Below are positions 45,456 through 56,876 of a stretch of DNA of 64,000 nucleotides, one piece after another. The notes under the pieces were generated by a model. That model did no database searches. It was not told where the DNA came from and was given only the letters and a program-made list of their open reading frames with translations. Position 1 is the first letter of the stretch, and each line of letters opens with the position of its first letter. Location: the NCBI GenBank assembly GCA_047967505.1, contig CM106541.1; one strand, given 5' to 3'. The position numbers and the translations under genes are program-made. The DNA comes from Dipteris shenzhenensis. Lineage: Eukaryota > Polypodiophyta > Polypodiopsida > Gleicheniales.

Positions 45456-48400
45456 TTGCACCCGACACACAAACGTGACACTGATACCCAGATCATGTGT
45501 TTTTTGGATATGAGAAAGTACAAATCTAAAGAGAGCAAACTTCCAAAAAAGATCAACTACAAAAAGACTATTGCAGAGCTCATGTCATGGCATTCCTCCC
45601 ATGTCAGAGCTCATGTCAAATCTATTGCAGAGCTCATGTCATGGCATTCCTCCCATCGATCAACTGATGGCAAGTGGAGAACTCCCGCGGACTCTCCTAC
45701 ATGGAAGCATATTGAAGACACATGGCCAAGCTTCAAGGAAGAACCTAGGAGGTTGAGACTTGGATTGGGTATGGACGGTGTGAACCCATTTGGTCTCAAA
45801 AGCACGTCTTACAGTGTATGGCCAGTGATATTGGTGAATTACAATCTTCCACCCTCTATGGCTATTAAGAAAGGACATGTTATGCTGTCTCTTCTAATTC
45901 CAGGGAAACATAAAGTCTCGCATAAAGTCAAAAACCCTGACGTTTATTTGGAGCCTTTGATTGACGAGCTAGAGATACTTTGGAGAGGTATCAAGGTGCA
46001 TGATGTGAGCAGGCCTCCCTTGTCACGAGACTTCATTGTGGTCCTTCGCTAGTTGCCTCATGGGCAGATGCATTGAATAAGGTCATCTATGAGAATCACC
46101 ATCGATTTCTCCCACCTGATCATCCTAGATATGTTGCCCCTTGGAATGAAGTCCTCCCACAATCACTCACCGCGGGAGATTGGATGAGAATTTGGGACGG
46201 TTCCACGACTCCTCCACCACTTGGCATGAGCCGGTAAGGGTTTGTAACTATTGTGTGCTATATTGGCTGGAAGTAAAGATTGCCCGCTAACACTTTATTT
46301 TGTTTACATATTCCATCTTTTATCGTTTACCCTATTGGTCCCACCTCAAGATCAATCACTTGCTTGATCCCCTGCATATCTTCAAGAATGTGGCATCTAC
46401 CATTTGGGAGCATTTGAATGGGACACGAGATTCCGTAGGCATAAGGGAGGATCTACGTACCACAGGGAGGATGCGTGAAGCTTGGCCTCAAGAGAGACCA
46501 AATGGGCATATTTTTTTACCTCGTGCACCGTGGATGTTATCAAATCTAGAGATGGCGATGGTGAAGCGTGCTATTACTACAATTCATACTCCCATTGGAT
46601 GCATGAGGTGTTTGAAGGGAGCCTTTACAAAGAGCAAGAAAAGAGGTGTAGAGAAATTATATGGCTTGAAATCTCATGATTGGCACAAGATGCTCCAAGT
46701 AAGTATTTTATGTGCATAATATCTTTTTCCTTTCAAATTTGTGAGTGAATAGTTATAAGCAACTAATCAACCACCTCCTCGTGGGTTCAGTTCATACTAC
46801 CTACTAGCATTTCACGTAGTGCATCGAAGGACGTGAAAGATTGTATTTACAAGATGGGCGAGCTTGTGAGGTACTTTACATGATACAAAATATGATGCGT
46901 ATCAATGCTCCATGCAAGTTTGAATGCATATTGCTAATATGGTGTACTTTTTCATTTCTAGGTATGTGAGCTCAAAGGAAATAGATCCCACCACACTTGA
47001 GAATGCTTGAGTTATGTCAGTGGAGGTGGTTTGTTTAGTGGAGGAGACATTTCCATGTTCTATTCTCACAAGCCAACTACATCTTATAGTGCATTTGGTG
47101 GATGAGCTTTCTATATGCGGTACTATACATGCACGATGGTTGTTCTTCCTCGAGCGCTTCATGAAGACATTGAAGGGCTTCATGAGACAAAATGCAAGAC
47201 CCAAAGGTAGCATGGCCGAGGGTTGGTTGGTACAAGAGTCACTTGTATATATTTCTGAGTTTCTTGTTGATGTGGATAGCTCTCTCCCACGACTATGGAG
47301 AGATGATGAAGACCTAAGGATGACCTCTATTGTGCCTTAAGAAAAAGGACGCAACAAAGTAATAGACACGGAGTTGCATAATAGTATCAACCTCTTTTGC
47401 ATGCTTAATAGTGATGTGATGAAAAGATGGGTGACAAGATACGAGGATGCAAAGGCAAGAAGACAAGAAGAAAGGGCCCTCTTTCGTACACACCACGGAT
47501 CTCGTGTGCCATACCCTCAGTATCTAAGAGCACTTTCAAAGGATATTCATGTGGATTGGCTACTTGATGAAATGGAGAAAGCAGAGAAAGACGAGGGGAT
47601 GCATATCACCATGGAAGAATGGGAGTATGCCAGGGGATGCATGAGCAAGGTTGGTATATAGAATCTTATGCATAAGTTAGGAGCTTTCAATAATTTAGAT
47701 TGCTTATTTAATTGATTTTTTCTTAGTGTAGTGCACTATGTTCAATGCTATATGGTGTGAGGGCAAGCATTTTCGAACACAACGGATTGATGATAAGAGA
47801 AATACACAAGACTGCGGCGTCATTGCTAGCTTTGAGGGAGCCAATGGAGCCATGGATGATTATTGTGGCATAATCCAAGATATTATTATGCTTGACTTTT
47901 GATGCTTCTTTGTGTATATTTTGGATGTAAAGTGGTTTAAGGACGTGGTGGAAAGAGGCCCTAATGCAACAATCAAACGCCATGCAAGTGGCTTTGTAAC
48001 TATTGACTCCACAAAGTTTTGGCAAAGTAGGAAGGACACTTTAGTACTACCGCAACAATGTGAACAGGTACTATGCACACATATAAAAATACTCACTTTT
48101 AAATATTTAATGCAAGAAAAATAACGATTATATTTGTGTTTGAATTAGGTTGTCTATCAACCAATGGTGGATAATAATAGATGGTGGCATGTCATACCTA
48201 TTATGCCACGTTCCAAAGTGATGTATAGTACATTTACTAATATGGAGCGTATGGAGGAAGATCATGGCCATGGACGTGATGATGACCGTGATACGAGAGA
48301 GGAGGATGATCATGAGATAGGAGATACAGATATTGAGGCCATTACCCATGAAGACGAGCCTACCATTCAAGATGCTGATTTCGATGAGCACATGAGTGGC

Positions 48401-48508
48401 ACAAGTAGTAGTGGGTTAAATGTATTTGTAGATCTAAACACTTGTTTGGATTTTGAAGTAGATAGTTTGGCAAGGGTTGATCTCATTGAGGATGAGATTG
48501 AACCGTAG
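45456..48508 (+). pseudogene. E3 transposase, N-terminally rearranged
   Basis: The conserved leader (HPTHKRDTDTQIM) is fused at about 45570 to the middle of the tnp2 exon, giving an open frame of 198 codons (45456-46052) with IAELMSWHSSH twice, RLGLGMDGVNPFG and SVWPVILVNYNLP. Exons 1, 2 and the start of exon 3 are gone, and a second deletion joins SRDF to the GPSLVAS exon. Then come the MHIF-type exon (LHIFKNVASTIWEH; Met to Leu), GLKSHDWHKMLQ (ends at 46698), DUF4218 (46962-47648; TGA at 47010 and TAA at 47338) and DUF4216 (47732-48067, 48149-48508). Several exons are cleaner than in E1 and E2. Confidence 0.88.
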
Positions 48509-48951
48509 CCCCATAATTGATATTGGCAAAACTATTTTACATATTGTCTCATTCTCCTCATCTCACTTAATTCTTGTATATGTGGGCTTGCAAAAAATTA
48601 TGTGCTTTGGTAATCATGGGCAATGTTTGGAAAGCAATGATGTATACCAAAATCTCACTTTCTGTATTCTCTGGTTTGCGTCTAAATGCACGTCTGATTC
48701 TTAGTGTAAACGCGCAAATAAACACGCTAATACACGTGCAAATAGACGAGCTGATAAACGCAATGTTAGACGGGCCCGTATTTTCTCAATTTAGACGCGT
48801 AAGTAGACGTGTTAATACATGCGCAAATAGACGAGTTGTTAGATGTACTTTTAGACGCGCCCATAATTCCTCTACTAAAGCAACGCCTATAGACGCGCTT
48901 GCTATTTTGCGCTTCTACCAAGCACGTCTATAGTTGCTTTGTGTTGTTGTG

Positions 48952-49830
48952 ATGCTTATGCTTATGCATGAGCATATGAGCATAAAAGTAAAAGAGAGAA
49001 AGCTTAAGCATAGGCAAATACATATGCTTATGAAAAGAGATTGAAAGAGGGGAAAGAGGGGGGGAAAGAGAGAGGAAAAGAGGAAAAGAGGAGAAGGAGA
49101 AGAAGAAGGAGACATATGCTCATGCATAAGAGAAGGAAGAGGAAAAAAGAGCATAAGCATAAGAGAAAAGGAAAGAAAGCATATGCTTATGCTTATGCAT
49201 GAGCATATGAGCATAAAAGAAAAAGAGAGAAAGCATAAGCTTGTGCTTATGCATGAGCATATGAGCACATGATCATGCATAAGCATAAGCATAGGCAAAG
49301 AGGGGTAAAGAGGGAAAAAGAGATTGGAAGAGGGGAAAAGAGATTGAAAGAGGGGATGAAAGAGGGGGAAAAGAAGAGGGGAAAAGAGCATAAACATAAG
49401 AGAAGGAAGAGGGGAAAAGAGATTGAAAGAGGGGAAAGAGAAAAGGAAAGGAGAATAAGCATAGGCAAAGAGGGGAAAAGAGGAAAAAAGAGATTGGAAG
49501 AGGGGAAAAGAGATTGAAAGAGGGGAAAAAGAAGAGGGGAAAAGAGCATAAACATAAGAGAAGGAAGACGGGAAAAGAGATTGAAAGAGGGGAAAAAGAA
49601 GAGAAGGAAAGGATAGAAAAAGAGCTTGAAAGAGGGGAAAAAAGAAGAGGGAAAAAGAGATTGAAAGAGAGGAAAAAGAAGAGAAGGAAAGGAGGGAAAA
49701 AGAGATTGAAAGAGGGGGGAAAAGAAGAGGGGAAAAGAGATTGAAAGAGGGGAAAAAGAAGAGAAGGAAGAGGAGAAGAGAGGGAAAGAAGAGGGAATAG
49801 GGGAAGAGAGGGGAATAGAGGTTCCTATGC
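48952..49830. repeat. F2a central purine array, right part
   Basis: GCATAAGC/GCATGAGCATATGAGC units pass into GAAAGAGGGGAAAAGAGATT repeats of about 20-40 bp. The whole stretch is strongly purine on plus. It continues the array cut by E3. Frames across it are repeat-encoded. Confidence 0.92.
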
Positions 49831-50454
49831 CCATCACTGCAGCTAAGGCGCTAGTTGCAGGCCAATGCAAATAACAAAAGGAAAAAAGAGGAAGCACTTT
49901 CTTACTTGGAATAGTCCCACTCGGTGTTTTGTGGATTGGCCCTACAAAAGAGAGGAAACATAGCATTTTTCAAATAATTACTAGTTAGAGAAAGGAGGAG
50001 TTTAGAGAAGCAGCTTCTCAAAGGGATTGGATTGAGGAGACAAGCATAAACCTACAAACAAGGAGAAAGAGGAGGAAGAGAAATACCAAAAAGAGAAGAG
50101 GTGAGTCTTCTTTCTTTCACAAAATCTCATTTTTTGTCCTTAATCTCTAAAAATCAAGCATGAAAACTAGCACATAGCCTTAACAATACAAGGAGAAACA
50201 TGCTTCAACACTTACAAAATGAAATCTTACAAAAAACGAGCCTACATTGCTTAAAGAGACTCTCCTTCTTGAAAAACTTATTTTCACACAAGCAAAGAGG
50301 AAGAAGGGTGGAGAGGGAGCACAAGTGTTAGGAGAAGGGCTGGATAGGGGTGAGGAGTGGAGAATAGAGAGGAGGAAAGCGAGGTCATCGAATATAAGGT
50401 AGGAGGATAGATTTTTGCTTCTCTCGCAATAGAGATGCTAAAGAAAGCGTCGCG
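49831..50454. other. F2a central region, unassigned
   Basis: Purine-biased spacer without a supported gene. It probably belongs to the central region of F2a upstream of the transposase. Confidence 0.35.
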
Positions 50455-50588
50455 CGGGATTTTGGGTTTAAGCCCCAGCGTCACTATATAGTGACACTGG
50501 TCCGTCGCTATATAGTGATGCTTATATCCAAAAAGCATCGCTATATAGTGACGGAACAGAGCAAAGCGTCGCTATATAGCGATGGTTC
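50455..50588. promoter_or_regulatory. F2a central repeats upstream of transposase
   Basis: Four TCGCTATATAGTGA/TCGCTATATAGCGA palindromes in about 110 bp, matching the subterminal repeats at 40760-40830 and 57590-57675. They lie immediately before the transposase. Confidence 0.6.
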
Positions 50589-51290
50589 AGGGCACTTATT
50601 GTGAGAAGAGAGAAAAGGAGCTCATGGGTGGCAATTTTTTGGATCTTAATAGATTTCCTTGCAGCTCATGTTGTGATTTTAGAAGTGTGCAGATGGAAGG
50701 GACGAGTTGAAGCTCGTCAGATGATGCGCCAATGCCCAGGAGCACAGAGTGGAGCCTTACGGAGAGGTTGTATTGTCATTGCACTCATTGCAAGCGAGAA
50801 GTACGACATCAATGTCGTATTATCATGCACCACTTGCAGATGTATGGGGAGGAGCCGGAAGCAGTACCCACTATTGGTGTTGCACGTGGTGATGGATCAT
50901 TGGTAAGTCAATGCTATTTGAGTTCATGGTTAATACTGGATAACATTATGACACGAAACCTTGATACAAGATCTTATATTTACACGAAATCTTGAAACAG
51001 GATGAGGAGGGTGACGAGGCTACGCATATACCTTCACACTTTGAGCAAGATTATAGTCTAGGAGATGATGACGAGGGTATGGTGGACATGATGGATTCTA
51101 TTTTTAGGGGCACTACATCACATGTACACGTGATGTCAGAGTCTAAGGTCAAAATGCGAGAGTTGCAATCAACACAGTTGTACGAGGGTGCTAGGATGTC
51201 TAAACTATGGGCTTGTCTCTCAATCTTGCATCTACAAGCAAAGTATGGGTGGTCGAATACAAGTATTAATTTGACTCATTATTTGGATAT
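50589..51290 (+). pseudogene. F2a transposase, 5' exons only
   Basis: Exon 1 has the zinc-like YCHCTHCKREVRHQCRIIMH and HLQMYGEEPEAVP, and ends GDGSL before GTAAGTC (50904). Exon 2 begins DEEGDEATHIPSHF at 51001 and ends QAKYGWSNTSIN. This is the same exon plan as family 1, where exon 2 ends QTIYGWSNASLN. A stop lies at about 50711. The tnp2 core and everything after it are missing, and homology ends near 51290. Confidence 0.75.
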
Positions 51291-51334
51291 TGTTTGTTTT
51301 GAGAATCATCATGTATGTTTGAGAATCATCATCA

Positions 51335-51660
51335 TTCGAAGCCTTTGTATCCCCACTTTTTCTCTCTTTTATCCCCACTTTTTCTCTTCACTTTCTCTTT
51401 TTTTCTCTCTTATCTCCTCTCTTTTTCTCTCTTATCTCCTCTCTTATCTCCTTTTTCTCCTCTCTTTTCTCCTCTCTTTCCTCCTCTCTTTTCCTCTCTT
51501 TTCTCCTCTCTTTCCTCCTCTCTTTTCCTCTCTTTCCTCCTCTCTTTCCTCCCACATGAATCTTCAATAGCCTACTATTGAGCAAACAGATACAGACTTT
51601 TGTCACTCTAATTCAAAGAATGCAGAAGTCTGTAAATGTTTGCTCAATGTCAGGTTGTAG
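51335..51660. repeat. Pyrimidine tract and foldback, inverted copy of E4 segment
   Basis: A CT tract (51350-51550) is followed by CCCACATGAATCTTCAATAG and a foldback: arms 51577-51598 and 51627-51648 (22 bp, two mismatches) around a 28-base loop. The reverse complement of the whole block is in E4 at about 60010-60300. Confidence 0.85.
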
Positions 51661-54479
51661 GATTCTAAGCTTGCTCAATGTCTTACAGGTATTCTAAGCT
51701 GTAGGATTAGTGTACCGAATCATCATTATTCGAAGCCTATGTATGTTTGAATTGTGATAGGTTGCTCCAAAACATGTTGCCTGCACCAAATACCATGCCC
51801 ACATCAAAAGATGAAGTTGAAAGCGATCCATGAAGGTTACAATACATTTTAATGAGATGGAAATTTTGCCCAACCAGTAGTAGCCCTTTTCTGTGAGCAC
51901 TACATGCCCACACAAGCACCACCTCTAGCGGACTAAAAGGCTTATTTTCTCATAGACCATCGGTTGGATGGTTTTCTGTTATCTTATGATAGTCCTCTAT
52001 CTGGACTATGCTTGATCAATGTGGATGACACACGTCGAGTAGAAAAGAGAAGCAAGAAGAGTTGATAGTAGGAAGGTATGTAGATCGTTCCTATACCTAC
52101 GCATAGCTAGCACTACCTATGTCTAATAAACATCACTAAGCACATAGGTTGGCATTGTATTAACTACACGTCTTGAGCTTGTAATCAACCAAATAGTTGA
52201 CGGCCCTCTGGGCTCCCATTTTGGGCACCACAAGGCATTCAGAGTCCTTAGATTTCAACAATCGAGCGACACAAAACTTCCATTCATCTTCTTACAAGAA
52301 TCTAGGCTCTTATTCCTTGGAGAGTGAAGGCCCAAGCGAAGGGTTGTGATGCTCAAAATGGAGCGATTATCAGCTGCACACATCAAACTTATTGGGGATC
52401 TACCATCCACTCCACGGGCGTGACTCAGAAATCCTCACAAATATGACTTTCAAGATCTAGATCAACACTAGAGGTGAAATAGATGACCAATTTAGCTGCG
52501 TCTTCGAAAATGAAACAAGGAATACTAGCTAGGATTCATGGGGTGACCAAGTTGCGTGTGTTGACATTCACAAATACACAGGTAGATACCTCGCCTATAT
52601 GTTGGTAATCTTCACTAGGATGAAGAGTGACATGAAGACCTAGATGAAGAGTGACATAGGTAGATACCTTGCCTATATGTTGGTAATCTTCACCAGGATG
52701 AAGAGTGACACGAAGACCTAGATGAAGAGTGACATAGGTAGATACCTTGCCTATATGTTGGTAATCTTCACCCAGATGAATTCTATAATCAGGGCAACGA
52801 CAGCATGATGCAATGCCCAAGAGCAGACACCAAAAGCATAGAGAAGGGACAGGAAGAGGAATCGGTCAGACCTAGGACTGGGGCTGCAATTGTAGAAAAT
52901 GAAGCGGATGTAGTATGATGCATTGATTGTATGATAGATGCATTGGGAGACTTGGCCGTATTCAAATAAGTACTTATCAGATGGGGGTTCCACTTTGCAC
53001 GCAAGTCAATACCACCTATGTTGAGGTGTGTGCAAAGTATTTTACCCATCGAATATGCTTTGCATTGTCGATCAAGCATTAAACACACTCGCTTTAGTAA
53101 CAAAAACCTATAAAAATATTGAGTATGAGATGAATTTAAAATAATGCCATGAATAGAAATTAGTCAAATTAACATGGTTGTGTTCTATACTAAAAGAAGT
53201 TCAAATATGTCTTTACACCTTGAAATTTAGGTAACACATGAAAAAGTTACATTAATTTGAAAGGATATGGGTTTTCATATTTTAGTGTATTTTTGGTTTC
53301 CCCCCCCCTCCCCCTCCCATCCAAAAGACCCCCCTTGGGCCTCACAAATTATGAAAAGTATGTACAAATCTTAAAATCTTGCATATTTTTGAAGGTATAT
53401 GCCTTATAATTTGTGGAAAGGGAGACATAAGATCTTCATATTTTTCCCTTGCATATTTGAAAATTTTAAAAGAAATCTATGCATATTCTATATGGACCTT
53501 GTTTCCCCATATCTTGGATTTTGGACGAGGGTAGTAACATAATACATATTGAGTTGGCGCCCGAGGATTGTGATTTGTCTTCAACAACTCAAGGTGCAAT
53601 TCCATAGAGGGAATATTTTGATTTATTGATGATAATGCACGTTGAACTTGAGAGACTCACGATGCTGCATGTGAGAGTTTGCACCTTTTGGCAAAGAAAA
53701 AGAAAAAAACAACATGAAAGTCTCCTTTTCATAGGTCGCCAAGAAACAAAGATTTAGCATTAATTAGAGTTACTTTGGTTTTTATAGTTACCCAGGGAAG
53801 GGCCTGTTTCCTCATATTATAACTCTTTGGGAAAGAAGCATGCCGCCTCGCATCCACACTATGTGTGGTTATAATTATTATATGTTATATATTAGCATAC
53901 AAATATTCTCAATTGCTTGTTATCAATTTGGATTCTTCTAACATTCCTCTCTTATGATGCATGTTTAGCTCGATGCGAGGGAGCAAGGAAAGCCAAGCTG
54001 CATGCGACATCGAAAGATATCAACACCTTTATTCATATGATTACGGTCTAGATATGTGACGATATTGTATAGTGTACAATGAGGATCAGTTATGAGCTCT
54101 TGTGAGCATCACCTTATTTATGTATTTGTTGGGCTTCAACTCCCAAAATGCACAAACAATAATAATTCACTACTCTTGACATTTGTAGGGCGGATCGGGT
54201 CCTAACGGATCCTCTGTAGTGTCTCATGTCCAAATTTTTAGTCATTCACTTTTTTCCTTTAAAATTTTGATAAAATGTTAAGATTCAGGTTCCATTTGGA
54301 GACATCAGTTACGTGCTCACGAAAGGCTGCCTGCAGCAAATCTAGGGCAGCAAATTTAGTTTAATTCAATTCAGTATAAGATTCACAAAACAGTGAGATT
54401 GATTGATGCATAAACTATACGTTGGTGCCTGCCTTGGCACGTAATTGCATTGATATTGTTTGGATTCAAGCTAAAATTT
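51661..54479. other. No gene; 78-bp tandem repeat
   Basis: No coding region is supported. At 52580-52783 a 78-bp unit starting AGGTAGATACC is repeated about 2.6 times (52580, 52658, 52736). A C-rich run lies at 53300-53320. The rest is AT-rich. Confidence 0.6.
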
Positions 54480-56108
54480 TCAAACAGGTGAAGGTGTGTC
54501 CTCCAGCGACGTAGTGGCTGCCCCAGTTCTCTTCTCAGCCTTCTGGGTCTCTCCCGAGATGTCTTCCAAGGATTGCCCCATAGGCTCCGGGATCAGGAAT
54601 GTCAACAAGAAGCCCAGAGCACTGGTACCCGCCAGCATCACCAACGTCCTTCCCACTCCTATCCCTGGACTGTAGCCTGCATCATCCAGCCTCGGATCGG
54701 GATCCTCCGCCAAGAACTGGAAACTAAACGCTCCTAGTACTGCTCCTAGCTTGCCCACTGCGGCTGATATTCCATGGCACGTCGTGCGAAACCTGGCCGG
54801 AAAGATCTCTGCCGGCACGATGAAGGTGGTGGCGTTAGGCCCGAAGTTGCAGAAGAAGAAAGTAAAGGCGTATATGACGACGAACCCCACGTGGTTGTTG
54901 TTCTTCCAATGCTTGTATGGAATGCCCAGAGCCAACAAGAAGGCGCTCATGAAGAAGAAGCCTTGGAGCTGGATGGTTTTCCGGCCGATGCGGTCGATTA
55001 AGAACACGGTACACCAATAGCCCGGGATGATGGAGCACAGTGCGATCAGCGCCTGCGCCTTCGAGACTCTATAAACTTCTTCGATGGCACTCATGGTCGA
55101 TGCAGGTGGCAACCAGCGTACAGCTGTAAGCACGTCTTTCTCGAAGAGGTTGAGGGTGTACCAAGGGAGCCCCGCTAGAAACCATGTGGTGGATGTGCCC
55201 AGCAGATGGAGTCCGTGATTCTTGAGGAATTCTCGAGAAAGCAATGCATAGCTGGATTCTTCATCCATGATCTTGGCTCTGGCCTCAGCATCTGATTCAG
55301 CATCGAAGCTGGTTTGCAGTACACGGCCCATGTCGCGGGCTGCTTGCTTCGTATTGCCTGCGACTAAGGCCGTGTAGCGGGCCGTCTCAGGCATCCGCAT
55401 GCGCCAGTAGTAGGTCAAGACTGCAGGTACGCAACCGAAGAGGAAGACGATCCTCCAGACGTAATCGGCTCCGGGTGGAGTGGAGGCGATAGGGTCGACT
55501 TCGAAGGGAGGGCGAGGGAATTCGGCACGCAAGAGAGTGGACGCCATGATAGCAATGGCTGCACTAACAAGAATACCGAAGCCTTGGTTGGCGAAGACAG
55601 CAGCGACAAAAGCTCCGCGGGTGGCGGTGTTGGCATACTCGGACATGATAGTCGCAGAGAGGGGATAATCGCCACCGATACCGAAGCCGAGCCAGAATCG
55701 GAAGAAGCAGAGGGAGCCGATGACAGCCTCAGGGCGAGAGCCAAAGGAGAGGGCGGAAGCGATGGAGCCGAAGATCATGAGGAGGGCAGCGAGGCCATAG
55801 ACCTTCTTTCTGCCCATTCTGTCGCCGAGCCAGCCGAAGAAGAGCTGGCCGAAGAAGGCACCAACGAGGGCGACGCCATTAACAGCCGCATTGATACCAG
55901 GAGGAAGGGTGCCAGGAACACCAGACCCGTGCTTGTAGAAGTAGATTCTGCCGAGGAGCTTGGTGACGGTGGAAACAGAGATGAGGTCGTAGGCATCGGT
56001 GAAGAAGCCCATGCCGGCGATGATGATGGTGGTGAAGTGGAAGCCCTGAGTCTTGGCGTTGTCCAAAGCAGCTAGAACCTCGAGCTGCTTCTTCTTGGGC
56101 GCCATCAT
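54480..56108 (-). CDS. PHT1: Plant PHT1-type phosphate:H+ symporter
   Basis: A single open frame of 542 residues, the usual PHT1 length, starting MMAPKKKQ (MAPKKKQ from 56105 is equally likely). It is a plasma-membrane MFS transporter that imports phosphate with protons. GFFTDAYDL is at 34-42, [11 protein letters not shown] at 95-105 and the PHT1 signature [13 protein letters not shown] at 145-157. NQGFG is at 174-178, a central loop at about 240-300, DRIGRK at 372-377 and NFGPNATTF at 421-429. The pocket residues of the fungal PiPT structure map to Y148, Q175, W309, Y317 and N425, all present, but the Asp expected at 313 is Gly ([10 protein letters not shown] in place of TWFLLD-AFY). No intron is needed. 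It is the only intact host gene seen; GC-rich codon use differs sharply from its flanks. Confidence 0.96.
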   Translation of the reverse strand: MMAPKKKQLEVLAALDNAKTQGFHFTTIIIAGMGFFTDAYDLISVSTVTKLLGRIYFYKHGSGVPGTLPPGINAAVNGVALVGAFFGQLFFGWLGDRMGRKKVYGLAALLMIFGSIASALSFGSRPEAVIGSLCFFRFWLGFGIGGDYPLSATIMSEYANTATRGAFVAAVFANQGFGILVSAAIAIMASTLLRAEFPRPPFEVDPIASTPPGADYVWRIVFLFGCVPAVLTYYWRMRMPETARYTALVAGNTKQAARDMGRVLQTSFDAESDAEARAKIMDEESSYALLSREFLKNHGLHLLGTSTTWFLAGLPWYTLNLFEKDVLTAVRWLPPASTMSAIEEVYRVSKAQALIALCSIIPGYWCTVFLIDRIGRKTIQLQGFFFMSAFLLALGIPYKHWKNNNHVGFVVIYAFTFFFCNFGPNATTFIVPAEIFPARFRTTCHGISAAVGKLGAVLGAFSFQFLAEDPDPRLDDAGYSPGIGVGRTLVMLAGTSALGFLLTFLIPEPMGQSLEDISGETQKAEKRTGAATTSLEDTPSPV

Positions 56109-56220
56109 CGATCTCCAGAGACCAGCTCTAGCTGCTTCTGTTGATATTGTAGAGGAGACGCCTCTCGGTTCTCCTTGTCCGATCGCTGGTGTCGTTGCAC
56201 TTGTTCAATCGAAGTTTCGA

Positions 56221-56270
56221 AGTTTTGGAAATCTAAACAGTGACAAGTTTTGGAAATCTAAACAGTGACA
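56221..56270. repeat. 25-bp tandem duplication upstream of PHT1
   Basis: AGTTTTGGAAATCTAAACAG plus TGACA occurs twice back to back (56221-56245, 56246-56270), about 115-160 bp before the start codon. It is probably in the leader or core promoter. Confidence 0.9.
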
Positions 56271-56302
56271 AGTTTTGTTCTCCCTGCTCAGTGCTCGGCA
56301 TG

Positions 56303-56308
56303 TTTATA
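56303..56308 (-). promoter_or_regulatory. Candidate TATA box of PHT1
   Basis: TATAAA on minus, about 195 bp upstream of the start codon. I did not find a PHR1-type GNATATNC site in the upstream 1 kb. Confidence 0.3.
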
Positions 56309-56589
56309 CAGAAAAATATGCTGCCTAAGAAACTGCTGCACGAGCCAAACAAATTAAAAGAAGTTTGCTGCGGGGCAACCGAGGAGACCAACCTACTTCG
56401 ATTTCAAACAGAAACCCCTGAGGGAATAACGATCTCTCAGAAATTCAACTCTACTAAGCGACACCTTCGCGTTCCGCAACGGCCGGAAACGGTCAAATGA
56501 GACAAATCATATAAGTTTCCTCACAATGTTTTTTGGCCTGCCCCAAATGGAGGTCTTAGGCTGGGTTCACACGCATCTGCCCTGGACAA

Positions 56590-56876
56590 GGAAAAAAAAA
56601 CTCTATCCTCCAATGAAATTCAGAAGCCCATGAAATTGCATTTCACACACAAGGTCAGATGGGCGGGATGATTTCTTGCGTGGCAGCTCAATCACGGACC
56701 CCTTTCCACAACTGGGCATCCGACATCCCAAGCTCGCCCATAGGGTGTGTCTGCCTCACTCCCCCAATCAAAACATTATGCACGCAACAAAATCGCCACT
56801 TAAACCGTGGATAGGTTTCGAACTCGTGATCACGCTTATCAAATTAAAGCAACCCTACCACCAAGCCCCTTTATAA
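56590..56876 (-). mobile_element. tRNA-derived SINE candidate
   Basis: On minus from 56876 the sequence has an A-box-like GGGCTTGGTGGTAGGG and, about 35 bp on, a B box GAGTTCGAAACC, the RNA polymerase III promoter of a tRNA-like head. The body runs to a T9 run (A9 on plus, 56592-56600), as in plant SINEs with T-rich 3' ends. The length is about 285 bp. No target duplication was confirmed. Confidence 0.5.

Larger units (their letters stand above)
43082..48951 (+). mobile_element. E3: complete-ended family-1 transposon nested in F2a
   Basis: A 5870-bp element with CACAACAAGACAAAGCACC at left and TTGCTTTGTGTTGTTGTG at right, flanked by the 3-bp duplication ATG (43079-43081 and 48952-48954). The second gene is on minus and the transposase on plus, the same as in E1. 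Subterminal repeats are at 43100-43370 and 48670-48930, and central repeats at 45255-45420. Both internal deletions are in the 5' half of the transposase, making E3 1.3 kb shorter than E2. Confidence 0.95.
40630..51310. mobile_element. F2a: second-family CACTA element, with E3 nested
   Basis: The left end reads CACTACAAGGC, a canonical CACTA terminus, at 40630. Subterminal TCGCTATATAGCGAC repeats follow at 40760-40830. The second gene is on minus (42669-41140), then a purine and GCATAAGC array (42775-43081, continued at 48952-49830) into which E3 is inserted. More TCGCTATATAGCGA-type repeats occur at 50480-50585, followed by the 5' part of a plus-strand transposase (50589-51290). The right end is lost. 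The two-gene divergent plan is the same as in family 1. Confidence 0.8.

Noticed and set aside
55584-56075. 163-codon antisense frame over PHT1
   Set aside because: Shadow of GC-rich PHT1 codons; the minus-strand frame has all family motifs.
56810-56876. Functional tRNA gene
   Set aside because: A and B boxes are present, but no convincing acceptor stem or anticodon arm; called a SINE head instead.
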